A stretch of 64,000 nucleotides of DNA from JAAYAY01 sp963674575 (GTDB lineage: Bacteria; Planctomycetota; Planctomycetia; Pirellulales; Thermoguttaceae), in the NCBI GenBank assembly GCA_963674575.2, contig CAXXQT010000007.1, positions 620,001 through 684,000 on the forward strand, in the 5' to 3' direction. The position numbers and the translations under genes are program-made. Shown in pieces: positions 37,021 to 47,124 of this stretch. How positions within the stretch are numbered: position 1 is the stretch's first letter; each line of letters opens with the position of its first letter. The notes under the pieces are model-generated. The model saw only the letters and a program-made list of their open reading frames with translations, was not told the origin of the DNA and did not search any database.

Positions 37021-37965
37021 GTGCGCACATTTCTTGTTACCGGCGGTGCAGGATTCATCGGATCGCATATTGCCGAAGCCCTTGTTTCCCGCCATGATCA
37101 GGTTCGCGTTTTGGACAACCTGAGCACGGGCCATCTCTCCAACCTTGATCCGATTCGTGACCGGGTGGAATTCATCGAAGGCGACCTGCTCGACGGCGAG
37201 ACCGTCGAGCGTGCCGTGGAGGGCGTCGATTGCATCTTCCACGAGGCCGCTCTCGCCTCCGTTCCTCGCAGCGTCAAGAATCCGCTCGCCACCAACGCGG
37301 CGTGCGTAACCGGCACGCTTACGCTCCTCGATGCCGCGCGTCGCGCCGGCGTTCGCCGCCTGGTTTATGCCGCATCAAGCAGCGCCTACGGCGACCAGCC
37401 CTTTTCGTCGAAACGGGAAAGCGACCTTCCCGGCCCGCTCTCGCCCTACGCCGTGGCCAAGCTTGCCGGGGAACACTACTGCCGGGCGTTCACCGCCACC
37501 TATGGGTTTGAAACAGTGGCCATTCGCTACTTCAATGTCTTCGGACCTCGCCAGGATCCCAACAGCCCGTACTCGGCGGTTATTCCCAAGTTCATCACGG
37601 CCCTCCTTGCGGGAGAACAGCCGGTCATTTTCGGCGACGGTCTCCAATCACGCGATTTCACCTATATCGAAAACGTCGTCCACGGAAATCTCCTCGCAGC
37701 CGACGCCCAGGATGTGGCGGGGCGGGTCTTCAACGTCGCCTGCGGCGGATCCATCACGCTTCTCGACCTCCTTCACGCCCTCAACGAGTTGCTCGGAACC
37801 GACGTCCAGCCCTGTTTCGAGAAACCGCGTCCCGGCGACGTTCGACAGAGTCTCGCCGATATCTCCCTGGCTCGCAAACTCCTCGACTACGAGCCGCGAG
37901 TCGGAATTCGTGAAGGGCTCGCTCGCTCGCTCGATTACTACCGCCAGATTGCCGGGCGTTCGTAA
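37021..37965 (+). CDS. Extended SDR nucleotide-sugar epimerase (UDP-glucose/UDP-GlcNAc 4-epimerase type)
   Basis: A 314-residue enzyme started at GTG 37021 (GGGAG ten bases upstream; an in-frame TTG lies at 36997). The NAD-binding motif TGGAGFIGSH is at the N-terminus. The catalytic YxxxK is in SPYAVAKLAGEHYCRAF, and family landmarks are AASSSAYGDQ, RYFNVFGPRQDPNSPYSAVI and GDGLQSRDFTYIENVV. This pattern resembles the WbpP/Gne group that converts UDP-GlcNAc or UDP-Glc to the galacto form. Its product would feed cell-surface polysaccharide or glycoprotein synthesis. It precedes the pilus-type ATPase on the same strand, 183 bp away. Confidence 0.88.
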   Translation: MRTFLVTGGAGFIGSHIAEALVSRHDQVRVLDNLSTGHLSNLDPIRDRVEFIEGDLLDGETVERAVEGVDCIFHEAALASVPRSVKNPLATNAACVTGTLTLLDAARRAGVRRLVYAASSSAYGDQPFSSKRESDLPGPLSPYAVAKLAGEHYCRAFTATYGFETVAIRYFNVFGPRQDPNSPYSAVIPKFITALLAGEQPVIFGDGLQSRDFTYIENVVHGNLLAADAQDVAGRVFNVACGGSITLLDLLHALNELLGTDVQPCFEKPRPGDVRQSLADISLARKLLDYEPRVGIREGLARSLDYYRQIAGRS

Positions 37966-38148
37966 GGGCGTTTAATCCGCAGAGGCGTCAGGTTTTGCGC
38001 GACCCGAAATCGCTGCGCGGTTTGCCGGGTTTTTCTGCTTTGCCTGATAGGAAGGGGCGCATTGTGCTGCCCTTTCTGCCGATAGTGCTTCCAAGGGGCC
38101 CGGTGGGCCCACGGAAGAATTCCTCGGAGGTGTAGGAGACTCGCGAGC

Positions 38149-39390
38149 ATGATCACGGCAACCGGACGCATTCAATTCAAACCCGACGATGTCAACCTGA
38201 ACTCCTCGGGAGTCAGTGATGCCTTCCACCGTCTGATCCGCGAGGCGATTGCGTTGCCCGCCAGCGATCTCCATTTCAATTGGAACGAGGACGACGTCAC
38301 CATCTCCGTCCGCCATCTGGGCATGCTGCGACGCTGGTCGAATATTTCCCGCGAAGAAGGTGCTCGATTCGTCACCTATATCAAGGCCTCCGCGGGAATG
38401 GACGTGGCCAAGAAGCAACGTCCCCAGGACGGGCGCTGGGTCAACACCCTCGACGACCAGAGACGCGTGGACCTGCGAATCAGCACGATTCCCACCCTCT
38501 ACGGCGAGGACATGGCGATTCGACTGCTCGAGCGGAACCAGAAACTCCTGAGCATCGAGAACCTGGGCCTCCATTCGAAGAACCGGTTTGAATTGGCCGA
38601 CCTGCTCAACAAGCCGGGAGGCCTGGTGCTTGTTACCGGGCCGGCGGGTACCGGAAAGACAACCACCCTGTATGCGTGCCTCCATCGGCTCAACGATCAC
38701 ACGCGCCAGATCAACACCATCGAAGACCCGATCGAATACTCCCTCACCGGAATCCGCCAGTCCCAGGTGAACCACCGCCAGGGGCTGGAGTTCCCCGAAT
38801 TGCTGCGCAGCGTTCTACGACAGGCCCCCGACGTGATCATGGTCGGCGAAATTCGCGACCCGGTGACGGCCGAGACGGCGGTGCGAGCCGCGAACAGCGG
38901 TCACCTGGTCTTCGCCACCCTGCACGCCCCGGTTGCCGCCGGCGCCATCGAAAGCCTGCTGGCTCTCGGGGTAGCGCCCCATTTCCTGGCGACCAGCCTC
39001 CTGGGAATCGTTTCCCAACGCCTGGCGCGAACTCTCTGCAACGACTGCAAGATTCCTCTCGATGTGTCTCGCGACAAGATGTTCGGCTCCGTCGAGCAAT
39101 GGCTCGATGAGAAGCAGGGCAATCAGATTTTTGCGGCGGGTGGCTGCGACCGGTGCCAGCATGAAGGTTACCTCAGTCGAACGGGTGTCTTCGAAGTGTT
39201 GCGCATGACGGGCGAACTTCGGCAGATGGTTTCCCTTGGACGCACGGCACGCGAGATCCAGGACGAAGCGGTTCGCCAGGGCATGCTCGACCTTCGTCGT
39301 TCGGCGCTCCTCAAAGTGGCTGCGGGCGAAACAACGACCGATGAAATGGCCCGCATCATCCCTGCCGAGCGGTTTGCGGCCAATGGGTAG
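38149..39390 (+). CDS. GspE/PilB-type secretion ATPase
   Basis: A 413-residue hexameric motor ATPase. Walker A GPAGTGKTTT is at about 164-173, the Asp box is IEDPIEYSLTG, the Walker B-like segment is DVIMVGEIRDP, and the His box is FATLHAP. A tetracysteine zinc element (CNDC with CDRCQHEGY) marks the GspE/PilB branch rather than CpaF/TadA. The N-terminal domain usual for full GspE is short, so the protein is compact. It could power a type IV or type II-like pseudopilus connected with the DUF1559 proteins. Its association with the adjacent Tad locus is positional only. Confidence 0.88.
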   Translation: MITATGRIQFKPDDVNLNSSGVSDAFHRLIREAIALPASDLHFNWNEDDVTISVRHLGMLRRWSNISREEGARFVTYIKASAGMDVAKKQRPQDGRWVNTLDDQRRVDLRISTIPTLYGEDMAIRLLERNQKLLSIENLGLHSKNRFELADLLNKPGGLVLVTGPAGTGKTTTLYACLHRLNDHTRQINTIEDPIEYSLTGIRQSQVNHRQGLEFPELLRSVLRQAPDVIMVGEIRDPVTAETAVRAANSGHLVFATLHAPVAAGAIESLLALGVAPHFLATSLLGIVSQRLARTLCNDCKIPLDVSRDKMFGSVEQWLDEKQGNQIFAAGGCDRCQHEGYLSRTGVFEVLRMTGELRQMVSLGRTAREIQDEAVRQGMLDLRRSALLKVAAGETTTDEMARIIPAERFAANG

Positions 39391-39778
39391 CGAGGAAACC
39401 AAGCGCCGAGTCCGGAATCGGAAACGCTTCCGAACTTGAACGTAACGCCTTTCCGGATCGGCAATTTCATCGGTGCGCTCAAGGCCGTTACTCCCTCTGC
39501 TCGCCCAAAGCACCTGCTCGCGCCGAGTGCAGCACGCCCCATTCATTGCCCCCGCTTCGGGGTGGCTCGCTGCCCGCCCTGCGAGGAGGTGACTTGCTTC
39601 TTGACCGCCCTGGCGCTACAAAGAAGGTGGTTTCCCACAAGGCCATGGGCCAAATGGGGAGTCGACTTTTCAGCCCATTTCTTAGACAGGGCTCCACAAG
39701 TGGACGGGGCATCTTTCTTTTCGTGAAGGTCCGTCCTGCGCCGCAAGGTTGTTATTGTTCTTTTCGAGGAGGGTTGCG

Positions 39779-39934
39779 ATGCGTCGGTTTTTCCACATTT
39801 TCTTCGTGCTCACAGTTCTTGCAGTTCCGTTCACCATGGGCTGCAATGCCAAGCAGACCGAAGAACAGACTCCGATCCAGGCCACCGACGAGGAAGACAC
39901 CACGGCTCCCGTCAATGACGCAGAAAATCCCTGA
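39779..39934 (+). CDS. 51-residue lipoprotein before a DUF1559 gene
   Basis: ATG 39779 follows GAGGAGGG. The signal RRFFHIFFVLTVLAVPFTMG ends with a lipobox Cys (residue 22), then a short acidic tail (TDEEDTTAPVNDAENP). It is the same type as the 59-residue lipoproteins at 26-30 kb, but here it precedes its DUF1559 partner (40030) by 95 bp instead of following it. The upstream stretch 39391-39778 has no other gene I can support. Confidence 0.8.
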   Translation: MRRFFHIFFVLTVLAVPFTMGCNAKQTEEQTPIQATDEEDTTAPVNDAENP

Positions 39935-40029
39935 GCCACTTTTGGCCAACCTGCGTTTCTGAACAGAGAAGGCTTTTTCCATCATTCTTTTCTTAGCCCC
40001 TAGTCCTTTGTTCAACCAGGAGGATCGCA

Positions 40030-41067
40030 ATGAAGATCCGTAACCGGCGAGCGTTCACGCTCGTGGAACTGTTGGTCGTGATTGCCATCATCGGCATTCT
40101 CATCGCTCTTCTCTTACCCGCCGTCCAGGCAGCGAGAGAAGCGGCGAGACGTTCCCAGTGTTCCAACAATCTGAAGCAGATCGGCTTGGCCCTGCACAAC
40201 TACCACGACTCGTACAAGATGTTCCCGCTGGGATGGCTTCCGCAGACGGGTATGCCCGGCGGGGGAAGCGGATATGCGTGGGGTTGGGGAACGTCGATTC
40301 TGCCCTTCGTGGAACAGTCTGCCCTGCAGGATCAGATCCAGTACGGCAAGATCACCATCTATGCGGCGGCCAGCGACGCCACGATCCGCACCTACATGCA
40401 GGTGCCGATTTCGGCCTATCGGTGCCCGTCGGACACCGCTCCTGACACCAACAACTGGCTGAGCATGGCAAGTCAGCGGCTTACCACTTCCAACTACGTG
40501 GGCGCCCACAACAGTGACCATTTCTACTCGGCTAACGGAACCCGCGCGGCGGAACATGTCGAACGCGGCGGGTGCTTCAATTCCGAAGAAGGTGTCCGGT
40601 TTCGGGACATCAAGGACGGAACGAGCAACACCTGGGCGGTCGGCGAGCGGAAGTGGAGCTTCATGGACGCCAGCGGCAACGTCCTGATCTCGTGCTCGGC
40701 TCACGCCTTCGGCTCCGTCATTGAGCCTCATAGTCATACCTGGCGACGGGGCTACCAAATGGCTGTCGGTGTGTACAGGATGAACCTGGACGGGACGGAC
40801 CAGACGGGCCAGATCTACAGCACCAACGTCAGCATGCGAGGCGCGCAGGGCTTCTCCAGCGAGCACCCCGGTGGAGCCCAGTTCTGCCTGGCTGACGGCA
40901 GCGTTCGATTCGTCGCCGAGACGATCGACGGCTATTTCGACAATCGCGGCGTCCAGACCAACTCGTCGGGTTCGGCCGCCACGGGAACGGGTGGTCGCGA
41001 GGTCATCGACACGACCTGGGAACGGTGTCTGGCGAAAGCTGACGGACAGCCCACCGGCGATTATTGA
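40030..41067 (+). CDS. DUF1559 pilin-like protein (canonical type)
   Basis: 345 residues, ATG 40030 after AGGAGG. The prepilin leader is NRRAFTLVELLVVIAIIGIL, and the family helix is AVQAAREAARRSQCSNNLKQ. The C-terminal signature HPGGAQFCLADGSVRFVAET has the standard Asp-Gly, unlike the tandem Cys-rich set. It contains family landmarks FRDIKDGTSNTWAVGER. It probably forms a unit with the small lipoprotein upstream. It is followed by a strong hairpin at 41104-41131. Confidence 0.92.
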   Translation: MKIRNRRAFTLVELLVVIAIIGILIALLLPAVQAAREAARRSQCSNNLKQIGLALHNYHDSYKMFPLGWLPQTGMPGGGSGYAWGWGTSILPFVEQSALQDQIQYGKITIYAAASDATIRTYMQVPISAYRCPSDTAPDTNNWLSMASQRLTTSNYVGAHNSDHFYSANGTRAAEHVERGGCFNSEEGVRFRDIKDGTSNTWAVGERKWSFMDASGNVLISCSAHAFGSVIEPHSHTWRRGYQMAVGVYRMNLDGTDQTGQIYSTNVSMRGAQGFSSEHPGGAQFCLADGSVRFVAETIDGYFDNRGVQTNSSGSAATGTGGREVIDTTWERCLAKADGQPTGDY

Positions 41068-41103
41068 AAATCCGCATTCGCGGTTTTCATGAAGACTACG
41101 AAG

Positions 41104-41131
41104 CGGGGCGTCCTTTGGGACGCCCCGCTAT
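41104..41131. terminator. Hairpin between convergent genes
   Basis: GCGGGGCGTCC and GGACGCCCCGC form an 11-bp stem with a short TTTG loop. There is no long T-run on either side, so it may act in both directions as a weak terminator or as an RNA 3'-end stabiliser. Confidence 0.55.
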
Positions 41132-41158
41132 CGTTGGACTACGGTTGGGGATGACGTC

Positions 41159-41626
41159 TCACGCGCCGCCCATGGGAGCCGCATTCCTGCGAGGCTTGGC
41201 CGCATCGGCGGGGACCTCGAAATTCATCGTGCCATTTTCCTTCGGCACATCGGCCTTCAACTCGTACTCCGGAAAGAGTTCCTTCACCGGGTCGTTTTCG
41301 CTTTCTGCAAGGTGGTCCAAGCCGCGGATGCGGACGACTTGCGCGCCGCCAACGGTTCCTTTTCCGGCATTGGCGGTATCGAACTTGCCGTCGCGGATTT
41401 CTGCGGTGCCCTGGGGGCCCGAGTTACCCGCCGACGTGTCTGGCTGAAAGACGATCGTTCCGGCAGGAATCGGTTTGCCGTCGAAGGTGACCGTTCCGGA
41501 GAGATCGTAGCGAGGCGGTCCGTCGCTACCGCAGCCGGCAGCCGAAATCAGGCAGGCAGCCAGCAGGAGCACGTGGGGGAGACAGACCCGGAGCCACGGG
41601 GAAGTCTGTTTCTGAAAACCAGTCAT
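41159..41626 (-). CDS. Secreted lipoprotein of the planctomycete carboxypeptidase-regulatory-like type
   Basis: About 155 residues from ATG 41626, preceded by GAGGAG. The signal sequence LLAACLISAAGC ends in a lipobox Cys. The mature part begins YDLSGTVTFDGKPIPAGTIV, the typical opening of small planctomycete Ig-like or carboxypeptidase regulatory-like lipoproteins that travel with DUF1559 genes. It continues with GTAEIRDGKFDT. It lies directly downstream of a DUF1559 gene (41710) on the same strand, 83 bp away, so the two are probably co-transcribed. The role is presumably structural at the cell surface. Confidence 0.83.
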   Translation of the reverse strand: MTGFQKQTSPWLRVCLPHVLLLAACLISAAGCGSDGPPRYDLSGTVTFDGKPIPAGTIVFQPDTSAGNSGPQGTAEIRDGKFDTANAGKGTVGGAQVVRIRGLDHLAESENDPVKELFPEYELKADVPKENGTMNFEVPADAAKPRRNAAPMGGA

Positions 41627-41709
41627 TCTTCTCCTCAAATCAGGATTCTCCTCGGAGCGATGGAAGCACCGCTCTCAAGGTCTTCTGGATCGCGCAATCG
41701 AACGGAGGG

Positions 41710-42618
41710 CTACTGGGTTATCACTTCGCCCTGATCACGGCTGGCGGTCGAGCGGTACGCGTCGAAATCGATGGTTTCCGAAACGAAGGTCACGGAACCG
41801 TCCGCCATGGCGAACTGGCACCCGCCGGGGTGGTCGCTGCCGAAGCTGACGTCGTTGTAGTTGCCGCTCGTGTAGGGTTGAACGTTGATGCCATAGTTGA
41901 TGTTCTTGGCGCCGCCGTTGGTGGTCGTGTTGATGCCGCGGATCCACGTCCGGTAGGTGTTGGCATCGTCCCAGGAGATTTCGCCCAGCATGTAGGTATT
42001 GGCCGTGCCGTCCTTGATATCGCGGAACTTGCAGGGGCCGCCGAGATCGGCAAGGTCGCCGCCGGCCATGACACCCGACATGGCATGCCCGCCATGGCCG
42101 ACCCAGCCCCCGGAATTCTGCAACGGATATTCAGCGCCGGTGGTGCTGGTCGGGATCGTTCCCTTCGGTCCGGCCACGCCATAGTAGTGGGTTGTGTAAG
42201 TCGCCTCGGAGTTGTAATACTCGCCCGTGTTCGTCGTGACCAGTTGCCGGCAACTGGGGCACTGGATGCCGGTGAGTTGGTTGGCCGCCACGGCATAGTT
42301 CTGGTTATAGTGGTTCGCGTCAAAATCCACCGTGTCGTGCAGGGCGCTCTGTTCGATAAACGGCAGGACAAGAACGTGCCAACTGAGCATGTTGCCGGTG
42401 TTTCGGTGTGTGAGGCCTCCCGGCGGAAAGGTCTTGAACGTGTCGTGGTAGTTGTGCAGGCCGAGAGCCAACTGCTTCATGTTGTTCGAACATTGAGACC
42501 TCCTTGCTGCTTCCCGGGCAGCCTGTACGGCGGGAAGCAATAGCGCGATCAAGATACCGATGATCGCAATGACCACCAACAACTCGACCAAGGTGAAACC
42601 GCGAAAACGACGGTGCAT
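41710..42618 (-). CDS. DUF1559 pilin-like protein (canonical type)
   Basis: 302 residues from ATG 42618, with GGAGG upstream. It has the leader RRFRGFTLVELLVVIAIIGI and the family helix AVQAAREAARRSQCSNNMKQ. The end motif HPGGCQFAMADGSVTFVSET has the standard Asp-Gly. It contains KFRDIKDGTANTYMLGE. It pairs with the lipoprotein at 41159. The upstream gap 42619-43124 shows no supportable gene. Confidence 0.92.
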   Translation of the reverse strand: MHRRFRGFTLVELLVVIAIIGILIALLLPAVQAAREAARRSQCSNNMKQLALGLHNYHDTFKTFPPGGLTHRNTGNMLSWHVLVLPFIEQSALHDTVDFDANHYNQNYAVAANQLTGIQCPSCRQLVTTNTGEYYNSEATYTTHYYGVAGPKGTIPTSTTGAEYPLQNSGGWVGHGGHAMSGVMAGGDLADLGGPCKFRDIKDGTANTYMLGEISWDDANTYRTWIRGINTTTNGGAKNINYGINVQPYTSGNYNDVSFGSDHPGGCQFAMADGSVTFVSETIDFDAYRSTASRDQGEVITQ

Positions 42619-43124
42619 AGCAATACCTCCAGGACTACGCGCAGACCGACGCACGCGCGGATCCCCCGGAGGCTGCGCATGCTGGCCGCGAAATGAAAAG
42701 AAGACAGGATCAGCTTACGAAGACGCCTTGCCGGTCCAAATCATGGATCGGTGAAAGCAACTCGGGCGGATGCGAGCGACCGATGATGGTGGAGCGGGTA
42801 GAAGAGGTGCCTCCCATGGAAGACCCGCCACACAATTCATGATCTCTTGGTGGGCCGCACGCCCGTACCATCTCTGCCGCGGACAGCTCTGTTCCGGCAT
42901 GGGAGACGCCACGTCAAACCACAATTCATGCCAAGCTGTTGACGCTGCAATCACAACGAACCCCGCAACTGCGATAGGGTTTCGCGGAATTCGAAAATAG
43001 AGCTACAAGAGGCTTCTTGTCGATTACGGGACCGTAGAAACCGAGGTTTGACATGTAGTTCTCCCAAGGTGCAACCCGGGACAAAGACACGTTTCAAACA
43101 ACAGAGCCACGGCTTTCTCGATCC

Positions 43125-44093
43125 TCAACGGAACTCCCCCAACGCGAGAACGTGCGCTGCCACGGCAGGGCCTAGATGATCCAACGGGTACCCACCCTCC
43201 AAAACGCTGACCATCCTGCCTTTCGCAAGTCGGCCAGCTACATTCTTCAGGCGGGCTGTCGTCCGCTCATAAGAGGCGGGGTCCAGCCCCAGGTGCGAGA
43301 TGGTGTCGGCGGCCAGGGCATCGAAACCGGCGCTGAGCAGTACGAACTCCGGGCCATACTCCTCCAGCTTCGGGAGGATCTTGTCCTCGAAAGCGGCTCG
43401 GTACTCGGCGTCCCCGGCGCCGTGGCTCAGGGGAACGTTCAAGGTGAAGCCTTCTCCTTCGCCCGCGCCGATCTCGGTTTCCTCCCCCGTCCCGGGAAAG
43501 CCGATCGAACCGGGCCGCTCGTGAACGCTGACGTAGAACACGTCTCGCCGCGTCTCAAAGAGATGCTGGGTACCGTTGCCGTGATGCGCGTCGAAGTCGA
43601 CAATCGCTACCCGGCGGAGCCCGTGATTGCGGACCAGGTGTTCCGCGGCCACGGCGACGTTGTTGAACAGGCAGAAACCCATGGCCCGATCTGCTTCGGC
43701 GTGATGGCCGGGAGGGCGGACGGCGCAGAACGCCCGCGATACCCGGCCCGCCATCACCGCATCACAGGCGGCTATCACCCCGCCGACTGCCAGTGCCGCC
43801 ACGTCGTAGCTCTTCGCGCACAGCCGCGTGTCCCGCGATCCGATCGAAGTAAAGCCCTCGTCGCAGGCCATTCGGACCAGGTCCACATAAGCCGGCTCGT
43901 GAACCATGGCGATTTCCTCGGCCTTCGCCTGGCGAAAGGGGATCGGAACCATCCGCTCCAGCAGGCCCTCCTCCCGCAAGGCGTCCAGAATGACCCGAAG
44001 CCGCGCCGGATGCTCCGGATGGACGTCGCCCGTGTCGTGGTCGAGAAATCGGCGATCGTAGACAAAGCCTAAAGACATGGGCTCGGGATTCAT
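43125..44093 (-). CDS. Histone deacetylase-like amidohydrolase
   Basis: A 322-residue zinc amidohydrolase of the HDAC/acetoin-utilisation/acetylpolyamine deacetylase superfamily. The catalytic His pair is in RPPGHHAEADRAMGFCLFNN, the metal-binding Asp-x-His in VDFDAHHGNGTQHLF, and the third metal Asp in LLSAGFDALAAD. SVLEGGYPLDHLG closes the active site. Bacterial members remove acetyl groups from polyamines or other small amides, and the substrate here is unknown. The start may be ATG 44093 or ATG 44078. It is transcribed away from the GH95 gene. Confidence 0.9.
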   Translation of the reverse strand: MNPEPMSLGFVYDRRFLDHDTGDVHPEHPARLRVILDALREEGLLERMVPIPFRQAKAEEIAMVHEPAYVDLVRMACDEGFTSIGSRDTRLCAKSYDVAALAVGGVIAACDAVMAGRVSRAFCAVRPPGHHAEADRAMGFCLFNNVAVAAEHLVRNHGLRRVAIVDFDAHHGNGTQHLFETRRDVFYVSVHERPGSIGFPGTGEETEIGAGEGEGFTLNVPLSHGAGDAEYRAAFEDKILPKLEEYGPEFVLLSAGFDALAADTISHLGLDPASYERTTARLKNVAGRLAKGRMVSVLEGGYPLDHLGPAVAAHVLALGEFR

Positions 44094-44348
44094 CGCTGGG
44101 AGGGTATGGCGGCCGGCTGGCTTCCATCCTAACGAGCCTCCGGCCAGGTGCCGAGCGTCTCCAACGCCACAACAAGAGCCACTGTCTCTTCAGCCCTTCA
44201 GCCTTCGGTCTTCAGCCTTCAACCTTGTTTCCGGTGGAAATGATCACCGCGAGTCGCTAGGCTGGAGCTTTGCAGCCGCCCTGCCGGCCCCCGACTTTCC
44301 TGGGGCCACGCACGTCGTGTAGTTCCTAACGATCCCGGAGATTCACCC

Positions 44349-46718
44349 ATGCCGAGGAAGACCGTATTGGCCACACTCTGCCTGTTCCTGGCAGCCGCCT
44401 CGATGGCTCGGGCGGAGGATTCCGCTCTGATGCTCTGGTACGACAAACCCGCAGGCCAGTGGACCGAGGCCCTGCCCGTCGGCAACGGTCGGCTCGGAGC
44501 GATGGTCTTTGGGAAGACGGATACCGAACGCCTCCAGTTCAACGAGGACACGCTCTGGAATGGGGGGCCCCACGATTATGCCCACGAGGGGGCCAAGGAT
44601 GTCTTGTCCGAAATCCGCCGCCTGCTCTTCGAAGGCAAGCAGCGGGAAGCGGAAAAGCTCGCCATGGAGAAGTTCATGAGCGTGCCCCTGCGGCAACGTG
44701 CCTACCAGCCTTTCGGCGACGTCCTGCTCGACTTCGGCCACGAAGAGGTCCAGGATTATCGCCGGGGCCTGGATTTGGAGCGAGCCGTGGCCTGGACGGA
44801 ATACAAGAGCGGCGGCGTGACCTACAAGCGCGAGGTGTTTGTCAGCTATCCCGACCAGTGCCTCGTCATGCGAATCACGTCCAGCAAACGCGAAGGACTG
44901 GCATTCCAAGCTCGGTTCGCCTGTCCTCATCCCGATCCGAGCACTACTTCGACAAGCGACACGGAACTTCTCCTGAGCGGCCAGTTGCAGGATACGATTA
45001 ACGAACGAACCAAGGAGATTGTGCCCGGCGTACTCAAGTACGCCGCTCGACTGAAGGTCGTCACCGACGACGGCCAGGTTTCCGCCAAGGACGACTCGAT
45101 AGCAGTGGAGAATGCCAGTTGGGCCGTGATCGTGCTCACGGCGGCGACCAGCTATTGCAACTTCCAGGACATAAGCGCCGATCCCGTTGCCCTCACGGCA
45201 GACTGCCTGGCCAATGCGCCTTGGCTCTCCTATTCGATGCTTCAAGAAAGGCACGAGGACGATTACCAGGAATTGTTCAACCGCGTCACGCTCGACCTGG
45301 GAACCACCGAGGCGGCCAAGCTGCCGACAAACGAGCGGATCAAGAACTTTGCCGGCGGTGACGATCCGGCCCTGGTCGCCCTCTATTTCCAGTATGGCCG
45401 CTACCTGTTGATTTCCTGCAGTCGTCCGGGCAGCCAGCCGGCCAACTTGCAGGGCATCTGGAACGAGAAGCTCAATCCGCCCTGGGACAGCAAGTGGACC
45501 GTGAACATCAACACGGAGATGAACTACTGGCCCGCCGAGGTGACAGGCCTGTCGGAATGTGCCGAGCCGCTCTTCGACATGCTTGACGATCTGGCCGTTT
45601 CCGGAGTACGAACGGCCCAGGCCCACTACGGCGCCCGGGGCTGGGTCTGCCATCACAACACCGACGTGTGGCGCGGCGCCGCTCCGATTAACCATGCCAA
45701 CCACGGCATCTGGCCGACGGGCGGCGCGTGGCTCTGCCATCAGCTCTGGCAGCGTTATCTCTTCACTCAGGACAAGACCTTCCTGGCCGATCGGGCCTAT
45801 CCGCTCATGAAAGGGGCGGCCCTGTTCTTCGTCGACGCCCTCGTGGAAGATCCCCGCAGCGGAAACCTGATCAGCACGCCCTCGAACTCTCCCGAACAGG
45901 GCGGCCTGGTGGCCGGACCGACCATGGACCACCAGATCATCCGCAGCCTGTTTCGGGCCTGTATCGAGGCGTCCGAGATCCTGGAAGTGGATGAGCCCTT
46001 CCGCAAGCAGCTTGCCGACATGGTTCCGCGCATCGCCCCCAACCACATCGGCCAGCACGGCCAGTTGCAGGAATGGCTGGAAGACAAGGACGATCCCAAC
46101 AACCACCATCGCCACGTTTCCCATCTCTGGGGCCTGCACCCCGGCCGCGAGATCACGCCGCGAGGTACGCCCGACTTGTGCGCCGCCGCGAAAAAATCGC
46201 TCGAATTCCGCGGCGACGGCGGCACCGGCTGGAGCCTGGCCTGGAAGATCAACTTCTGGGCTCGCTTCGAAGACGGTCCCAGGGCCTATCGCCTCCTGAG
46301 CAACCTGCTCACGCCCGAGCGAACCTATCCCAACATGTTCGACGCCCATCCGCCCTTCCAGATCGACGGCAACTTCGGCGGCGCCGCCGGCATCGCCGAA
46401 ATGCTGCTCCAAAGCCACGCTGGCGAGATCGCCTTCCTGCCCGCCTGGCCCAAAGAGGCCTGGCCGACCGGTTCGGTCAACGGCCTGCGTGCCCGCGGCG
46501 GCCTGCAAGTGGACCTGACCTGGAAAGAGGCTCGTCCCGAATCGGCTCGCCTGACCGCTCTTGCGAGTGGCCGCCACATCCTTCGCCCGCCCGCCGGCTA
46601 CGAGTTTGCCGTCATCCATGTCGGCGGAGAAGGCTCATGGAAGATGTTGCCCGGCGAGGGAGGATTGGCGGAGGTCACCCTGAGCGAAGGCGCGGAATGC
46701 CGCGTCAAGTTCCGCTGA
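44349..46718 (+). CDS. Secreted glycoside hydrolase family 95 (alpha-L-fucosidase-like)
   Basis: A 789-residue exported enzyme. The signal peptide (VLATLCLFLAAASMARAE) precedes the GH95 N-terminal domain, which starts WYDKPAGQWTEALPVGNGRL and continues LQFNEDTLWNGGP. The (alpha/alpha)6 barrel contains NLQGIWNEKLNPPWDSKWTV, INTEMNYWPAEVTGLSECAE and STPSNSPEQGG, where the general acid Glu is expected. HRHVSHLWGLHPG and FQIDGNFGGAAGIAEMLLQS follow. Family members cut 1,2-linked fucose or related galactose from glycans. It complements the sulfatase and DUF1080 protein in host or algal polysaccharide use. It appears to be monocistronic. Confidence 0.92.
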   Translation: MPRKTVLATLCLFLAAASMARAEDSALMLWYDKPAGQWTEALPVGNGRLGAMVFGKTDTERLQFNEDTLWNGGPHDYAHEGAKDVLSEIRRLLFEGKQREAEKLAMEKFMSVPLRQRAYQPFGDVLLDFGHEEVQDYRRGLDLERAVAWTEYKSGGVTYKREVFVSYPDQCLVMRITSSKREGLAFQARFACPHPDPSTTSTSDTELLLSGQLQDTINERTKEIVPGVLKYAARLKVVTDDGQVSAKDDSIAVENASWAVIVLTAATSYCNFQDISADPVALTADCLANAPWLSYSMLQERHEDDYQELFNRVTLDLGTTEAAKLPTNERIKNFAGGDDPALVALYFQYGRYLLISCSRPGSQPANLQGIWNEKLNPPWDSKWTVNINTEMNYWPAEVTGLSECAEPLFDMLDDLAVSGVRTAQAHYGARGWVCHHNTDVWRGAAPINHANHGIWPTGGAWLCHQLWQRYLFTQDKTFLADRAYPLMKGAALFFVDALVEDPRSGNLISTPSNSPEQGGLVAGPTMDHQIIRSLFRACIEASEILEVDEPFRKQLADMVPRIAPNHIGQHGQLQEWLEDKDDPNNHHRHVSHLWGLHPGREITPRGTPDLCAAAKKSLEFRGDGGTGWSLAWKINFWARFEDGPRAYRLLSNLLTPERTYPNMFDAHPPFQIDGNFGGAAGIAEMLLQSHAGEIAFLPAWPKEAWPTGSVNGLRARGGLQVDLTWKEARPESARLTALASGRHILRPPAGYEFAVIHVGGEGSWKMLPGEGGLAEVTLSEGAECRVKFR

Positions 46719-46987
46719 CGACAGCCGGCCTGCCCGGTTCATGCTCGCGACCCCCCTCTGGCAAGAGCCATGTCGGACGAACAGGCTCGTTGGCGGGGCC
46801 CGCCTCCTCATCTAGCCGGCTTGCCCCCAGTTAAGGTAGAATTAGCTTTCCCCGGTCGTGCATGGACGCCGAAGAGGTAGGAGTTGAAGTTCTCCCGAGC
46901 ATTTCCTCGTGATCACCTTCCACTCCCGTTCCTCGGTTCCCACACCCACTTCCGGCGCGGCAGTAAATCATTATCCAAAAGCACTTT

Positions 46988-47061
<74 letters not shown>

Positions 47062-47124
47062 TTTAGTAGAGGACAACGGACTGAATGTCCGTTGGTTTTT
47101 CATCATACTCGGAATTTTGGGGGA

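Noticed and set aside
44178..44222. CTTCAGCCTTCAG-type low-complexity tract before the GH95 gene
   Set aside because: A short simple-sequence repeat without structure or conservation that I can show.
44343..46619. 758-codon minus-strand frame opposite the GH95 gene
   Set aside because: A shadow. All GH95 motifs are on the + strand and the antisense product has no recognisable domain or start site.
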